The notes beneath the pieces were generated by a model. It saw only the letters and a program-made list of their open reading frames with translations, searched no databases and had not been told where the DNA came from. 64,000 nt of DNA from Utricularia gibba (lineage: Eukaryota; Streptophyta; Magnoliopsida; Lamiales; Lentibulariaceae), in the NCBI GenBank assembly GCA_002189035.1, contig NEEC01000007.1, forward strand, positions 3,640,654 through 3,704,653, read 5' to 3'. Each line of letters starts with the position of its first letter. Within the stretch, counting starts at the first letter, position 1. Below are positions 9,094 through 20,999 of the stretch, one piece after another. Made by a program: the position numbers and the translations under genes.

Positions 9094-11593
9094 AAAATCG
9101 TGATGCAGTTATTGAAGTTAGGATTTCATGAGCACCCAAAATGCTTTTGTCAATCGCATGCTTTGTAGTTGAGGAGGCGCTCTAGTGGGGCACGGTATCG
9201 GCAAAAGGTCGAGTCGGCTCGCTCCCAGAGTCATTTTTAGCCTGCAAAAAAATTGATGCATTTATTAACGTTGGGTTTTAATAGGCTGCCTACATGGTTT
9301 CTCAAGGAAAAGCTTGTCGTTTCTGGGCGGGTGATGTCTTTTGGAACTTCGTTCTGACCATAGGTTCGGTCTGACTCCTTTGCCACATCGGGTCCTACTC
9401 GACGAAAATCGTGATGCAGTTATTGAAGTTAGGATTTCATGAGCACCCAAAATGGTTTTCTCAACCGCATGCTTTATATTTGATAAGGTGCTCTCGTGGG
9501 GCAACGGTCGAGTAGGAGGTCGAGTCGAGCTCGGGCCCATAGTCATTTGTAGCTCGGCAAAAAACTTGATGCATTTATTAACGTTGGTTTTAATAGGCTG
9601 CCTCAATGGTTTTCTCAAGGAAAAGCTTGTCGTTTTTTGGGCGGGTGATGTCGTTGTGAACTTCGTTCTGACCCAAGGTTCGGTCTGTCTCCTTTGCCAA
9701 TCTGGTCCTACTCGACGAAAATCGTGATGCAGTTTATTGAAGTTAGGATTTCATGAGCACCCAAAATGTTTTTGTCAATCGCATGCTTTGTAGTTGAGGA
9801 GGCGCTCTAGTGGGGCACGTATCGGGCAAAAGGTCGAGTCGGGCTCGCTCCCAGAGTCATTTTTAGCCTGTCAAAAAAAGTGATGCATTTATTAACGTTG
9901 GTTTTAATAGGCTGCCTACATGGTTTCTCAAGGAAAAGCTTGTCGTTTCTGGGCGGGTGATGTCTTTTGGAACTTCGTTCTGACCATAGGTTCGGTCTGA
10001 CTCCTTTGCCACATCGGGTCCTACTCGACGAAAATCGTGATGCAGTTATTGAAGTTAGGATTCATGAGCACCCAAAATGGTTTTCTCAACCGCATGCTTT
10101 ATATTTGATAAGGCACTCTCGTGGGGCAACGGTATCGAGAGCAGGAGGTCGAGTCGAGCTCGGGCCCAGAGTCATTTGTAGCCCGGCAAAAAAATTGATG
10201 CATTTATTAACGTTGGTTTTATTAGGCTGCCTACATAGTTTCTCAAGGAAAAGCTTGTCGTTTCTGGGCGGGTGATGTCTTTTGGAACTTCGTTCTGACC
10301 AAGGTTCGGTCTGACTCCTTTGCCACATCGGGTCCTACTCGACGAAAATCGTGATGCAGTTATTGAAGTTAGGATTCATGAGCACCCAAAATGGTTTTCT
10401 CAACCGCATGCTTTTATATTTGATAAGGCACTCTCGTGGGCAACGGTATCGAGCAGGAGGTCGAGTCGAGCTCGGCCCAGAGTCATTTGTAGCCCGGCAA
10501 AAAAAATTGATGCATTTATTAACGTTCGGCTTTATTAGGCTGCCTACATAGTTTCTCAAGGAAAAGCTTGTCGTTTCTGGCGGGTGATGTCGTTGGGAAC
10601 TTCGTTCGGACCCAAGGTTCTGTCTGACTCCTTTGCCACATCGGGTCCTACTCGACGAAAATCGTGATGCAGTTATTGAAGTTAGGATGTCATGAGCACC
10701 CAAAATGGTTTTCTCAACCGCATGCTTTATATTTGAGGAGGCGCTCTCGTGGGGCAACGGTATCGAGCAGGAGGTCGAGTCGAGCTCGGGCCCATAGTCA
10801 TTTGTAGCTCGGCAAAAAACTTGATGCATTTATTAACGTTGGTTTTAATATGCCTACATTGTTTTCTCAAGGAAAAGCTTGTCGTTTTTTGGGCGGGTGA
10901 TTTCGTTGTGAACTTCGTTCTGACCCAAGGTTCGGTCTGTCTCCTTTGCCAAATCGGTCCTACTCGACGAAAATCGTGATGCAGTTATTGAAGTTAGGAT
11001 TTCATGAGCACCCAAAATGGTTTTCTCAACCGCATGCTTTATATTTGAGGCGCTCTCGTGGGGCAACGGTATCGAGCAGGAGGTCGAGTCGAGCTCGGGC
11101 CCAGAGTCATTTGTAGCCGGCAAAAAAATTGATGCATTTATTAACGTTGGTTTTAATAGGCTGCCTACATGGTTTCTCAAGGAAAAGCTTGTCGTTTCTG
11201 GGCGGGTGATGTCTTTTGGAACTTCGTTCTGACCATAGGTTCGGTCTGACTCCTTTGCCACATCGGGTCCTACTCGACGAAAATCGTGATGCAGTTATTG
11301 AAGTTAGGATTTCATGAGCACCCAAAATGGTTTTCTCAACCGCATGCTTTATATTTGATAAGGTGCTCTCGTGGGGCAACGGTATCGAGTAGGAGGTCGA
11401 GTCGAGCTCGGGCCCATAGTCATTTGTAGCTCGGCAAAAAACTTGATGCATTTATTAACGGTTGGTTTTAATAGGCTGCCTCAATGGTTTTCTCAAGGAA
11501 AAGCTTGTCGTTTTTGGGCGGGTGATGTCGTTGTGAACTTCGTTCTGACCAAGGTTCGGTCTGTCTCCTTTGCCAATCTGGTCCTACTCGACG
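9094..11593 (+). repeat. Eight-unit higher-order repeat, copy 5
   Basis: Unit starts and types: 9094 (1), 9405 (2), 9718 (1), 10031 (3), 10345 (3), 10658 (H), 10970 (3-like), 11280 (2). Length 2500 bp. The H unit shares GATTTCGTTG and ACATTGTTTTC with the H unit at 5683. Confidence 0.72.
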
Positions 11594-14500
11594 AAAATCG
11601 TGATGCAGTTATTGAAGTTAGGATTTCATGAGCACCCAAAATGTTTTGTCAATCGCATGCTTTGTAGTTGAGGAGGCGCTCTAGTGGGGCACGGTATCGG
11701 GCAAAAGGTCGAGTCGGGCTCGCTCCCAGAGTCATTTTAGCCTGCAAAAAAAGTGATGCATTTATTAACGTTGGGTTTTAATAGGCTGCCTACATGGTTT
11801 CTCAAGGAAAAGCTTGTCGTTTCTGGGCGGGTGATGTCTTTTGGAACTTCGTTCTGACCATAGGTTCGGTCTGACTCCTTTGCCACATCGGGTCCTACTC
11901 GACGAAAATCGTGATGCAGTTATTGAAGTTAGGATTCATGAGCACCCAAAATGGTTTTCTCAACCGCATGCTTTATATTTGATAAGGCACTCTCGTGGGC
12001 AACGGTATCGAGCAGGAGGAGAGTCGAGCTCGGCCCAGAGTCATTTGTAGCCCGGCAAAAAAATTGATGCATTTATTAACGTTCGGTTTATTAGGCTGCC
12101 TACATAGTTTCTCAAGGAAAAGCTTGTCGTTTCTGGGCGGGTGATGTCTTTTGGAACTTCGTTCTGACCAAGGTTCGGTCTGACTCCTTTGCCACATCGG
12201 GTCCTACTCGAAAATCGTGATGCAGTTATTGAAGTTAGGATTCATGAGCACCCAAAATGGTTTTCTCAACCGCATGCTTTATATTTGATAGGCGCTCTCG
12301 TGGGGCAACGGTATCGAGCAGGAGGTCGAGTCGAGCTCGTCCCAGAGTCATTTGTAGCCGGCAAAAAAATTGATGCATTTATTAACGTTGGTTTATTAGG
12401 CTGCCTACATGTTTTCTCAAGGAAAAGCTTGTCGTTGGGCGGGTGATGTCGTTGGGAACTTCGTTCCCCAAGGTTCGTCTGACTCCTTTGCCACATCGGG
12501 TCCTACTCGACGAAAATCGTGATGCAGTTATTGAAGTTAGGATTCATGAGCACCCAAAATGGTTTTCTCAACCGCATGCTTTATATTTGAGGAGGCGCTC
12601 GTGGGCAACGGTATCGAGCAGGAGGTCGAGTCGAGCTCGGGCCCATAGTCATTTGTAGCTCGGCAAAAAACTTGATGCATTTATTAACGTTGGGTTTTAA
12701 TAGGCTGCCTACATGTTTTCTCAAGGAAAAGCTTGTCGTTTTTGGGCGGGTGATGTCGTTGTGAACTTCGTTCTGACCCAAGGTTCGGTCTGTCTCCTTT
12801 GCCAAATCTGGTCCTACTCGACGAAAATCGTGATGCAGTTATTGAAGTTAGGATTTCATGAGCACCCAAAATGGTTTTCTCAACGCATGCTTTATTTGAG
12901 GAGGCGCTCTAGTGGGGCAACGGTATCGAGCAAAGGTCGAGTCGGCTCGCCCAGAGTCATTTTTAGCCTGTCAAAAAAATGATGCATTTATTAACGTTGG
13001 GTTTAATAGGCTGCCTACATGGTTTCTCAAGGAAAAGCTTGTCGTTTCTGGGCGGTGATGTCTTTTGGAACTTCGTTCTGACCATAGGTTCGGTCTGACT
13101 CCTTTGCCACATCGGGTCCTACTCGACGAAAATCGTGATGCAGTTATTGAAGTTAGGATTTCATGAGCACCCAAATGGTTTTCTCAACCGCATGCTTTAT
13201 ATTTGATAAGGTGCTCTCGTGGGGCAACGGTATCGAGTAGGAGGTCGAGTCGAGCTCGGGCCCATAGTCATTTGTAGCTCGGCAAAAAACTTGATGCATT
13301 TATTAACGTTGGTTTTAATAGGCTGCCTCAATGGTTTTCTCAAGGAAAAGCTTGTCGTTTTTGGGCGGGTGATGTCGTTGTGAACTTCGTTCTGACCAAG
13401 GTTCGGTCTGTCTCCTTTGCCAATCTGGTCCTACTCGACGAAAATCGTGATGCAGTTATTGAAGTTAGGATTTCATGAGCACCCAAAATGCTTTTGTCAG
13501 CATGCTTTATAGTTTGAGGAGGCGCTCTAGTGGGCACGGTATCGGCAAAAGGTCGAGTCGGGCTCGCTCCAGAGTCATTTTAGCCGTCAAAAAAAGTGAT
13601 GCATTTATTAACGTTGGGTTTTAATAGGCTGCCTACATGGTTTCTCAAGGAAAAGCTTGTCGTTTCTGGGCGGTGATGTCTTTTGGAACTTCGTTCTGAC
13701 CATAGGTTCGGTCTGACTCCTTTGCCACATCGGGTCCTACTCGACGAAAATCGTGATGCAGTTATTGAAGTTAGGATTCATGAGCACCCAAAATGGTTTT
13801 CTCAACCGCATGCTTTATATTTGATAAGGCACTCTCGTGGGGCAACGGTATCGAGCAGGAGGTCGAGTCGAGCTCGGCCCAGTCATTTGTAGCCCGGCAA
13901 AAAAATTGATGCATTTATTAACGTTCGGTTTATTAGGCTGCCTACATAGTTTCTCAAGGAAAAGCTTGTCGTTTTGGGCGGGTGATGTCTTTTGGAACTT
14001 CGTTCTGACCATAGGTTCGGTCTGACTCCTTTGCCACATCGGGTCCTACTCGACGAAAATCGTGATGCAGTTATTGAAGTTAGGATTTCATGAGCACCCA
14101 AAATGGTTTTCTCAACCGCATGCTTTATATTTGATAAGGCTCTCGTGGGGCAACGGTATCGAGTAGGAGGTCGAGTCGAGCTCGGGCCCATAGTCATTTG
14201 TAGCTCGGCAAAAAACTTGATGCATTTATTAACGGTTGGTTTTAATAGGCTGCCTCAATGGTTTTCTCAAGGAAAAGCTTGTCGTTTTTGGCGGGGTGAT
14301 GTCGTTGTGAACTTCGTTCTGACCCAAGGTTCGGTCTGTCTCCTTTGCCAATCTGGTCCTACTCGACGAAAATCGTGATGCAGTTATTGAAGTTAGGATT
14401 TCATGAGCACCCAAAATGCTTTTGTCAATCGCATGCTTTGTAGTTGAGGAGGCGCTCTAGTGGGGCACGGTATCGGCAAAAGGTCGAGTCGGGCTCGCTC

Positions 14501-17473
14501 CCAGAGTCATTTTTAGCCTGTCAAAAAAAGTGATGCATTTATTAACGTTGGGTTTTAATAGGCTGCCTACATGGTTTCTCAAGGAAAAGCTTGTCGTTTC
14601 TGGGCGGGTGATGTCTTTTGGAACTTCGTTCTGACCATAGGTTCGGTCTGACTCGCCACATCGGGTCCTACTCGACGAAAATCGTGATGCAGTTATTGAA
14701 GTTAGGATTTCATGAGCACCCAAAATGGTTTTCTCAACCGCATGCTTTATATTTGATAAGGTGCTCTCGTGGGGCAACGGTATCGAGTAGGAGGTCGAGT
14801 CGAGCTCGGGCCCATAGTCATTTGTAGCTCGGCAAAAAACTTGATGCATTTATTAACGGTTGGTTTTAATAGGCTGCCTCAATGGTTTTCTCAAGGAAAA
14901 GCTTGTCGTTTTTGGGCGGGTGATGTCGTTGTGAACTTCGTTCTGACCCAAGGTTCGGTCTGTCTCCTTTGCCAATCTGGTCCTACTCGACGAAAATCGT
15001 GATGCAGTTATTGAAGTTAGGATTTCATGAGCACCCAAAATGCTTTTTCAACGCATGCTTTGTAGTTGAGGAGGCGCTCTAGTGGGGCACGGTATCGGGC
15101 AAAAGGTCGAGTCGGGCTCGCTCCAGAGTCATTTTAGCCTGTCAAAAAAAGTGATGCATTTATTAACGTTGGGTTTTAATAGGCTGCCTACATGGTTTCT
15201 CAAGGAAAAGCTTGTCGTTTCTGGGCGGGTGATGTCTTTTGGAACTTCGTTCTGACCATAGGTTCGGTCTGACTCCTTTGCCACATCGGGTCCTACTCGA
15301 CGAAAATCGTGATGCAGTTATTGAAGTTAGGATTCATGAGCACCCAAAATGGTTTTCTCAACCGCATGCTTTATATTTGATAAGGCACTCTCGTGGGGCA
15401 ACGGTATCGAGCAGGAGGTCGAGTCGAGCTCGGGCCCAGAGTCATTTGTAGCCCGGCAAAAAATTGATGCATTTATTAACGTTGGTTTAATAGGCTGCCT
15501 ACATGGTTTCTCAAGGAAAAGCTTGTCGTTTTGGGCGGGTGATGTCTTTTGGAACTTCGTTCTGACCAGGTTCGGTCTGACTCCTTTGCCACATCGGTCC
15601 TACTCGACGAAAATCGTGATGCAGTTATTGAAGTTAGGATTCATGAGCACCCAAAATGGTTTTCTCAACCGCATGCTTTATATTTGATAAGGCACTCTCG
15701 TGGGGCAACGGTATCGAGCAGGAGGTCGAGTCGAGCTCGGGCCCAGAGTCATTTGTAGCCCGGCAAAAAAATTGATGCATTTATTAACGTTGGTTTAATA
15801 GGCTGCCTACATGGTTTCTCAAGGAAAAGCTTGTCGTTTCTGGGCGGGTGATGTCTTTTGGAACTTCGTTCTGACCAAGGTTCGGTCTGACTCCTTTGCC
15901 ACATCGGGTCCTACTCGACGAAAATCGTGATGCAGTTATTGAAGTTAGGATTCATGAGCACCCAAAATTTTTCTCAACGCATGCTTTATATTTGAGGAGG
16001 CGCTCTCGTGGGGCACGGTATCGAGCAAAAGGTCGAGTCGGGCTCGTCCCAGAGTCATTTTTAGCCCGTCAAAAAATTGATGCATTTATTAACGTTGGGT
16101 TTAATAGGCTGCCTACATGGTTTCTCAAGGAAAAGCTTGTCGTTTCTGGGCGGGTGATGTCTTTTGGAACTTCGTTCTGACCATAGGTTCGGTCTGACTC
16201 CTTTGCCACATCGGGTCCTACTCGACGAAAATCGTGATGCAGTTATTGAAGTTAGGATTTCATGAGCACCCAAAATGGTTTTCTCAACCGCATGCTTTAT
16301 ATTTGATAAGGTGCTCTCGTGGGGCAACGGTATCGAGCAGGAGGTCGAGTCGAGCTCGGCCCATAGTCATTTGTAGCTCGGCAAAAAACTTGATGCATTT
16401 ATTAACGGTTGGTTTTAATAGGCTGCCTCAATGGTTTTCTCAAGGAAAGCTTGTCGTTTTGGGCGGGTGATGTCTTTTGAAACTTCGTTCTGACCAGTTC
16501 GGTCTGACTCCTTTGCCACATCGGGTCCTACTCGACGAAAATCGTGATGCAGTTATTGAAGTTAGGATTCATGAGCACCCAAAATGGTTTTCTCAACCGC
16601 ATGCTTTATATTTGATAAGGCACTCTCGTGGGGCAACGGTATCGAGCAGGAGGTCGAGTCGAGCTCGGTCCCAGAGTCATTTGTAGCCCGGCAAAAAAAA
16701 TTGATGCATTTATTAACGTTGGTTTATTAGGCTGCCTACATGTTTCTCAAGGAAAAGCTTGTCGTTTCTGGCGGGTGATGTCGTTGGAACTTCGTTCTGA
16801 CCCAAGGTTCGGTCTGACTCCTTTGCCACATCGGGTCCTACTCGACGAAAATCGTGATGCAGTTATTGAAGTTAGGATTCATGAGCACCCAAAATGGTTT
16901 TCTCAACCGCATGCTTTATATTTGAGGAGGCTCTCGTGGGGCAACGGTATCGAGCAGGAGGTCGAGTCGAGCTCGGGCCCATAGTCATTTGTAGCTCGGC
17001 AAAAAACTTGATGCATTTATTAACGTTGGTTTTAATAGGCTGCCTACATTGTTTTCTCAAGGAAAAGCTTGTCGTTTTTGGGCGGGTGATGTCGTTGTGA
17101 ACTTCGTTCTGACCAAGGTTCGGTCTGACTCCTTTGCCACATCGGGTCCTACTCGACGAAAATCGTGATGCAGTTATTGAAGTTAGGATTTCATGAGCAC
17201 CCAAAATGGTTTTCTCAACCGCATGCTTTATATTTGATAAGGTGCTCTCGTGGGGCAACGGTATCGAGTAGGAGGTCGAGTCGAGCTCGGGCCCATAGTC
17301 ATTTGTAGCTCGGCAAAAAACTTGATGCATTTATTAACGGTTGGTTTTAATAGGCTGCCTCAATGGTTTTCTCAAGGAAAAGCTTGTCGTTTTTGGCGGG
17401 TGATGTCGTTGTGAACTTCGTTCTGACCCAAGGTTCGGTCTGTCTCCTTTGCCAAATCTGGTCCTACTCGACG
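11594..17473 (+). repeat. Satellite block with broken higher-order order
   Basis: Unit starts and types: 11594 (1), 11905 (3), 12211 (3), 12513 (H), 12824 (1h), 13129 (2), 13441 (1), 13747 (3), 14056 (2), 14369 (1), 14678 (2), 14993 (1), 15303 (3), 15610 (3), 15921 (1h), 16228 (2 front, 3 back), 16538 (3), 16848 (H), 17159 (2). Pieces of the eight-unit order remain (1-2-1-3-3 at 14369-15920), but whole units are missing or replaced. Confidence 0.65.
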
Positions 17474-17981
17474 AAAATCGTGATGCAGTTATTGAAGTTA
17501 GGATTTCATGAGCACCCAAAATGCTTTTGTCAATCGCATGCTTTGTAGTTGAGGAGGCGCTCTAGTGGGGCACGGTATCGGGCAAAAGGTCGAGTCGGGC
17601 TCGCTCCAGAGTCATTTTTAGCCCAAAAAAAGTGATGCATTTATTAACGTTGGGTTTTAATAGGCTGCCTACATGGTTTCTCAAGGAAAAGCTTGTCGTT
17701 TCTGGGGGTGATGTCTTTTGGAACTTCGTTCTGACCATAGGTTCGGTCTGACTCCTTTGCCACATCGGGTCCTACTCGACGAAAATCGTGATGCAGTTAT
17801 TGAAGTTAGGATTTCATGAGCACCCAAAATGGTTTTCTCAACCGCATGCTTTATATTTGATAAGGTGCTCTCGTGGGGCAACGGTATCGAGTAGGAGGTC
17901 GAGTCGAGCTCGGGCCATAGTCATTTGTAGCTCGGCAAAAAACTTGATGCATTTATTAACGTTGGTTTTAATAGGCTGCCT

Positions 17982-18195
17982 CAATGGTTTCTCAAGGAAA
18001 AGCTTGTCGTTTTGGCGGGTGATGTCGTTGTGAACTTCGTTCTGACCAAGGTTCGGTCTGTCCTTTGCCAATGGTTTTCTCAAGGAAAAGCTTGTCGTCT
18101 TTTGGGCGGGTGATAGTCGTTGGCAAAAAACTGAACTTCGTTCTGAAAAGCCAAGGTTCGGTCTGACTCCTTTGCCAAATCGGTCCTACTCGACG
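17982..18195 (+). repeat. Partial internal duplication of a B half with small insertions
   Basis: The B segment starting CAATGG at 17982 runs to TTTGCCA at 18070 and then restarts at CAATGG (18069). About 105 bp is therefore present twice, and the unit is 414 bp long. The joint shares CAAT between TTGCCAATC and CTCAATGG. Copy two carries extra bases: a 9 bp GCAAAAAAC at 18123-18131 that equals the normal A/B junction, an extra C in GTCGTCTTTTGGG, an extra A in GATAGTCG, and an AAAG in TTCTGAAAAGCC. Confidence 0.8.
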
Positions 18196-19441
18196 AAAAT
18201 CGTGATGCAGTTATTGAAGTTAGGATTTCATGAGCACCCAAAATGGTTTTTCAACGCATGCTTTATATTTGATATAAGCGCTCTAGTGTGGGCACGGGTA
18301 TCGGCAAAAGGTCGAGTCGGGCTCGCCCCAGTCATTTTGTAGCCCGCAAAAAAATGATGCATCATTTATAACGTTGGGTTTTAATAGGCTGCCTACATGG
18401 TTTCTCAAGGAAAAGCTTGTCGTTTCTGGGCGGGTGATGTCTTTTGGAACTTCGTTCTGACCATAGGTTCGGTCTGACTCCTTTGCCACATCGGGTCCTA
18501 CTCGACGAAAATCGTGATGCAGTTATTGAAGTTAGGATTTCATGAGCACCCAAAATGGTTTTCTCAACCGCATGCTTTATATTTGATAAGGTGCTCTCGT
18601 GGGGCAACGGTATCGAGTAGGAGGTCGAGTCGAGCTCGGGCCCATAGTCATTTGTAGCTCGGCAAAAAACTTGATGCATTTATTAACGGTTGGTTTTAAT
18701 AGGCTGCCTCAATGGTTTTCTCAAGGAAAAGCTTGTCGTTTTTGGGCGGGTGATGTCGTTGTGAACTTCGTTCTGACCCAAGGTTCGGTCTGTCTCCTTT
18801 GCCAAATCTGGTCCTACTCGACGAAAATCGTGATGCAGTTATTGAAGTTAGGATTTCATGAGCACCCAAAATGCTTTTCAATCGCATGCTTTGTAGTTGA
18901 GGAGGCGCTCTAGTGGGGCACGGTATCGGGCAAAAGGTCGAGTCGGGCTCGCCCAGAGTCATTTTAGCCTGTCAAAAAAAGTGATGCATTTATTAACGTT
19001 GGGTTTTAATAGGCTGCCTACATGGTTTCTCAAGGAAAAGCTTGTCGTTTCTGGGCGGGTGATGTCTTTTGGAACTTCGTTCTGACCATAGGTTCGGTCT
19101 GACTCCTTTGCCACATCGGGTCCTACTCGACGAAAATCGTGATGCAGTTATTGAAGTTAGGATTTCATGAGCACCCAAAATGGTTTTCTCAACCGCATGC
19201 TTTATATTTGATAAGGTGCTCTCGTGGGGCAACGGTATCGAGTAGGAGGTCGAGTCGAGCTCGGGCCCATAGTCATTTGTAGCTCGGCAAAAAACTTGAT
19301 GCATTTATTAACGGTTGGTTTTAATAGGCTGCCTCAAGGTTTTCTCAAGGAAAAGCTTGTCGTTTTTGGGGGTGATGTCTGTGAACTTCGTTCTGACCAA
19401 GGTTCGGTCTGTCTCCTTTGCCAATCTGGTCCTACTCGACG

Positions 19442-19765
19442 AAAATCGTGATGCAGTTATTGAAGTTAGGATTTCATGAGCACCCAAAATGCTTTTTCTC
19501 GATGTCGTCTGTGAACTTCGTTCTGACCCAAAAAAAAATTGTTCGGTCTGCCTCTCCTTTGCCAATCTGGTCCTACTCGACGAACGAAAATCGTGATGCA
19601 GTTATTGAAGTTAGGATTTCATGAGCACCTCAAAAAAAAACTTGATGCATTTATTAACGGTTGGTTTTAATAGGCTGCTTTTTTTTGGGCGGGTGATGTC
19701 GTTGTGAACTTCGTTCTGACCCAAGGTTCGGTCTGTCTCCTTTGCCAATCTGGTCCTACTCGACG
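19442..19765 (+). repeat. Two truncated units with homopolymer runs at the joints
   Basis: The 145 bp unit at 19442 jumps from CTTTTTCTC in half A (about 19500) to GATGTCGTCTGTGAAC in half B. It then has a nine-A run at 19530-19538 and a duplicated CGAACG before the next anchor. The 179 bp unit at 19587 jumps from GAGCACCT to a nine-A run at 19632-19640. In half B it jumps from GGCTGC to an eight-T run at 19679-19686. Together they amount to about one normal unit length. Confidence 0.8.
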
Positions 19766-20999
19766 AAAATCGTGATGCAGTTATTGAAGTTAGGATTTCA
19801 TGAGCACCCAAAATGCTTTTTCAATCGCATGCTTTATATTTGAGGAGGCGCTCTAGTGGGGCACGGTATCGGGCAAAAGGTCGAGTCGGGCTCGCTCCCA
19901 GAGTCATTTTTTAGCCTGTCAAAAAAAAGTGATGCATTTATTAACGTTGGTTTTAATAGGCTGCCTACATGTTTCTCAAGGAAAAGCTTGTCGTTTCTGG
20001 GCGGGTGATGTCTTTTGGAACTTCGTTCTGACCATAGGTTCGGTCTGACTCCTTTGCCACATCGGGTCCTACTCGACGAAAATCGTGATGCAGTTATTGA
20101 AGTTAGGATTTCATGAGCACCAAAATGGTTTTCTCAACCGCATGCTTTATATTTGATAAGGTGCTCTCGTGGGGCAACGGTATCGAGTAGGAGGTCGAGT
20201 CGAGCTCGGGCCCATAGTCATTTGTAGCTCGGCAAAAAACTTGATGCATTTATTAACGTTGGTTTTAATAGGCTGCCTCATGGTTTTCTCAAGGAAAAGC
20301 TTGTCGTTTTTGGGCGGGTGATGTCGTTGTGAACTTCGTTCTGACCCAAGGTTCGGTCTGTCTCCTTTGCCAAATCTGGTCCTACTCGACGAAAATCGTG
20401 ATGCAGTTATTGAAGTTAGGATTTCATGAGCACCAAATTGGCATGCTTTGTAGTTGAGGAGGCGCTCTAGTGGGGCAACGGTATCGGGCAAAGGTCGAGT
20501 CGGGCTCGCCCAGAGTCATTTTAGCCTGTCAAAAAAAGTGATGCATTTATTAACGTTGGTTTTAATAGGCTGCCTACATGGTTTCAAGGAAAAGCTTGTC
20601 GTTTCTGGGCGGGTGATGTCTTTTGGAACTTCGTTCTGACCATAGGTTCGGTCTGACTCCTTTGCCACATCGGGTCCTACTCGACGAAAATCGTGATGCA
20701 GTTATTGAAGTTAGGATTTCATGAGCACCCAAAATGGTTTTCTCAACCGCATGCTTTATATTTGATAAGGCACTCTCGTGGGGCAACGGTATCGAGCAGG
20801 AGGTCGAGTCGAGCTCGGGCCATAGTCATTTGTAGCTCGGCAAAAAACTTGATGCATTTATTAACGGTTGGTTTTAATAGGCTGCCTCATGGTTTTCTCA
20901 AGGAAAAGCTTGTCGTTTTTGGGCGGGTGATGTCGTTGTGAACTTCGTTCTGACCCAAGGTTCGGTCTGTCTCCTTTGCCAATCTGGTCCTACTCGACG

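Larger units (their letters stand above)
17474..20999 (+). repeat. Type 1/2 block containing the main rearrangements
   Basis: Unit starts and types: 17474 (1), 17782 (2, enlarged to 414 bp), 18196 (1, irregular), 18508 (2), 18824 (1), 19133 (2), 19442 (fragment, 145 bp), 19587 (fragment, 179 bp), 19766 (1), 20079 (2), 20392 (1, with a deletion near 20435), 20687 (3 front, 2 back). Types 1 and 2 alternate except where the breaks lie. Confidence 0.7.
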
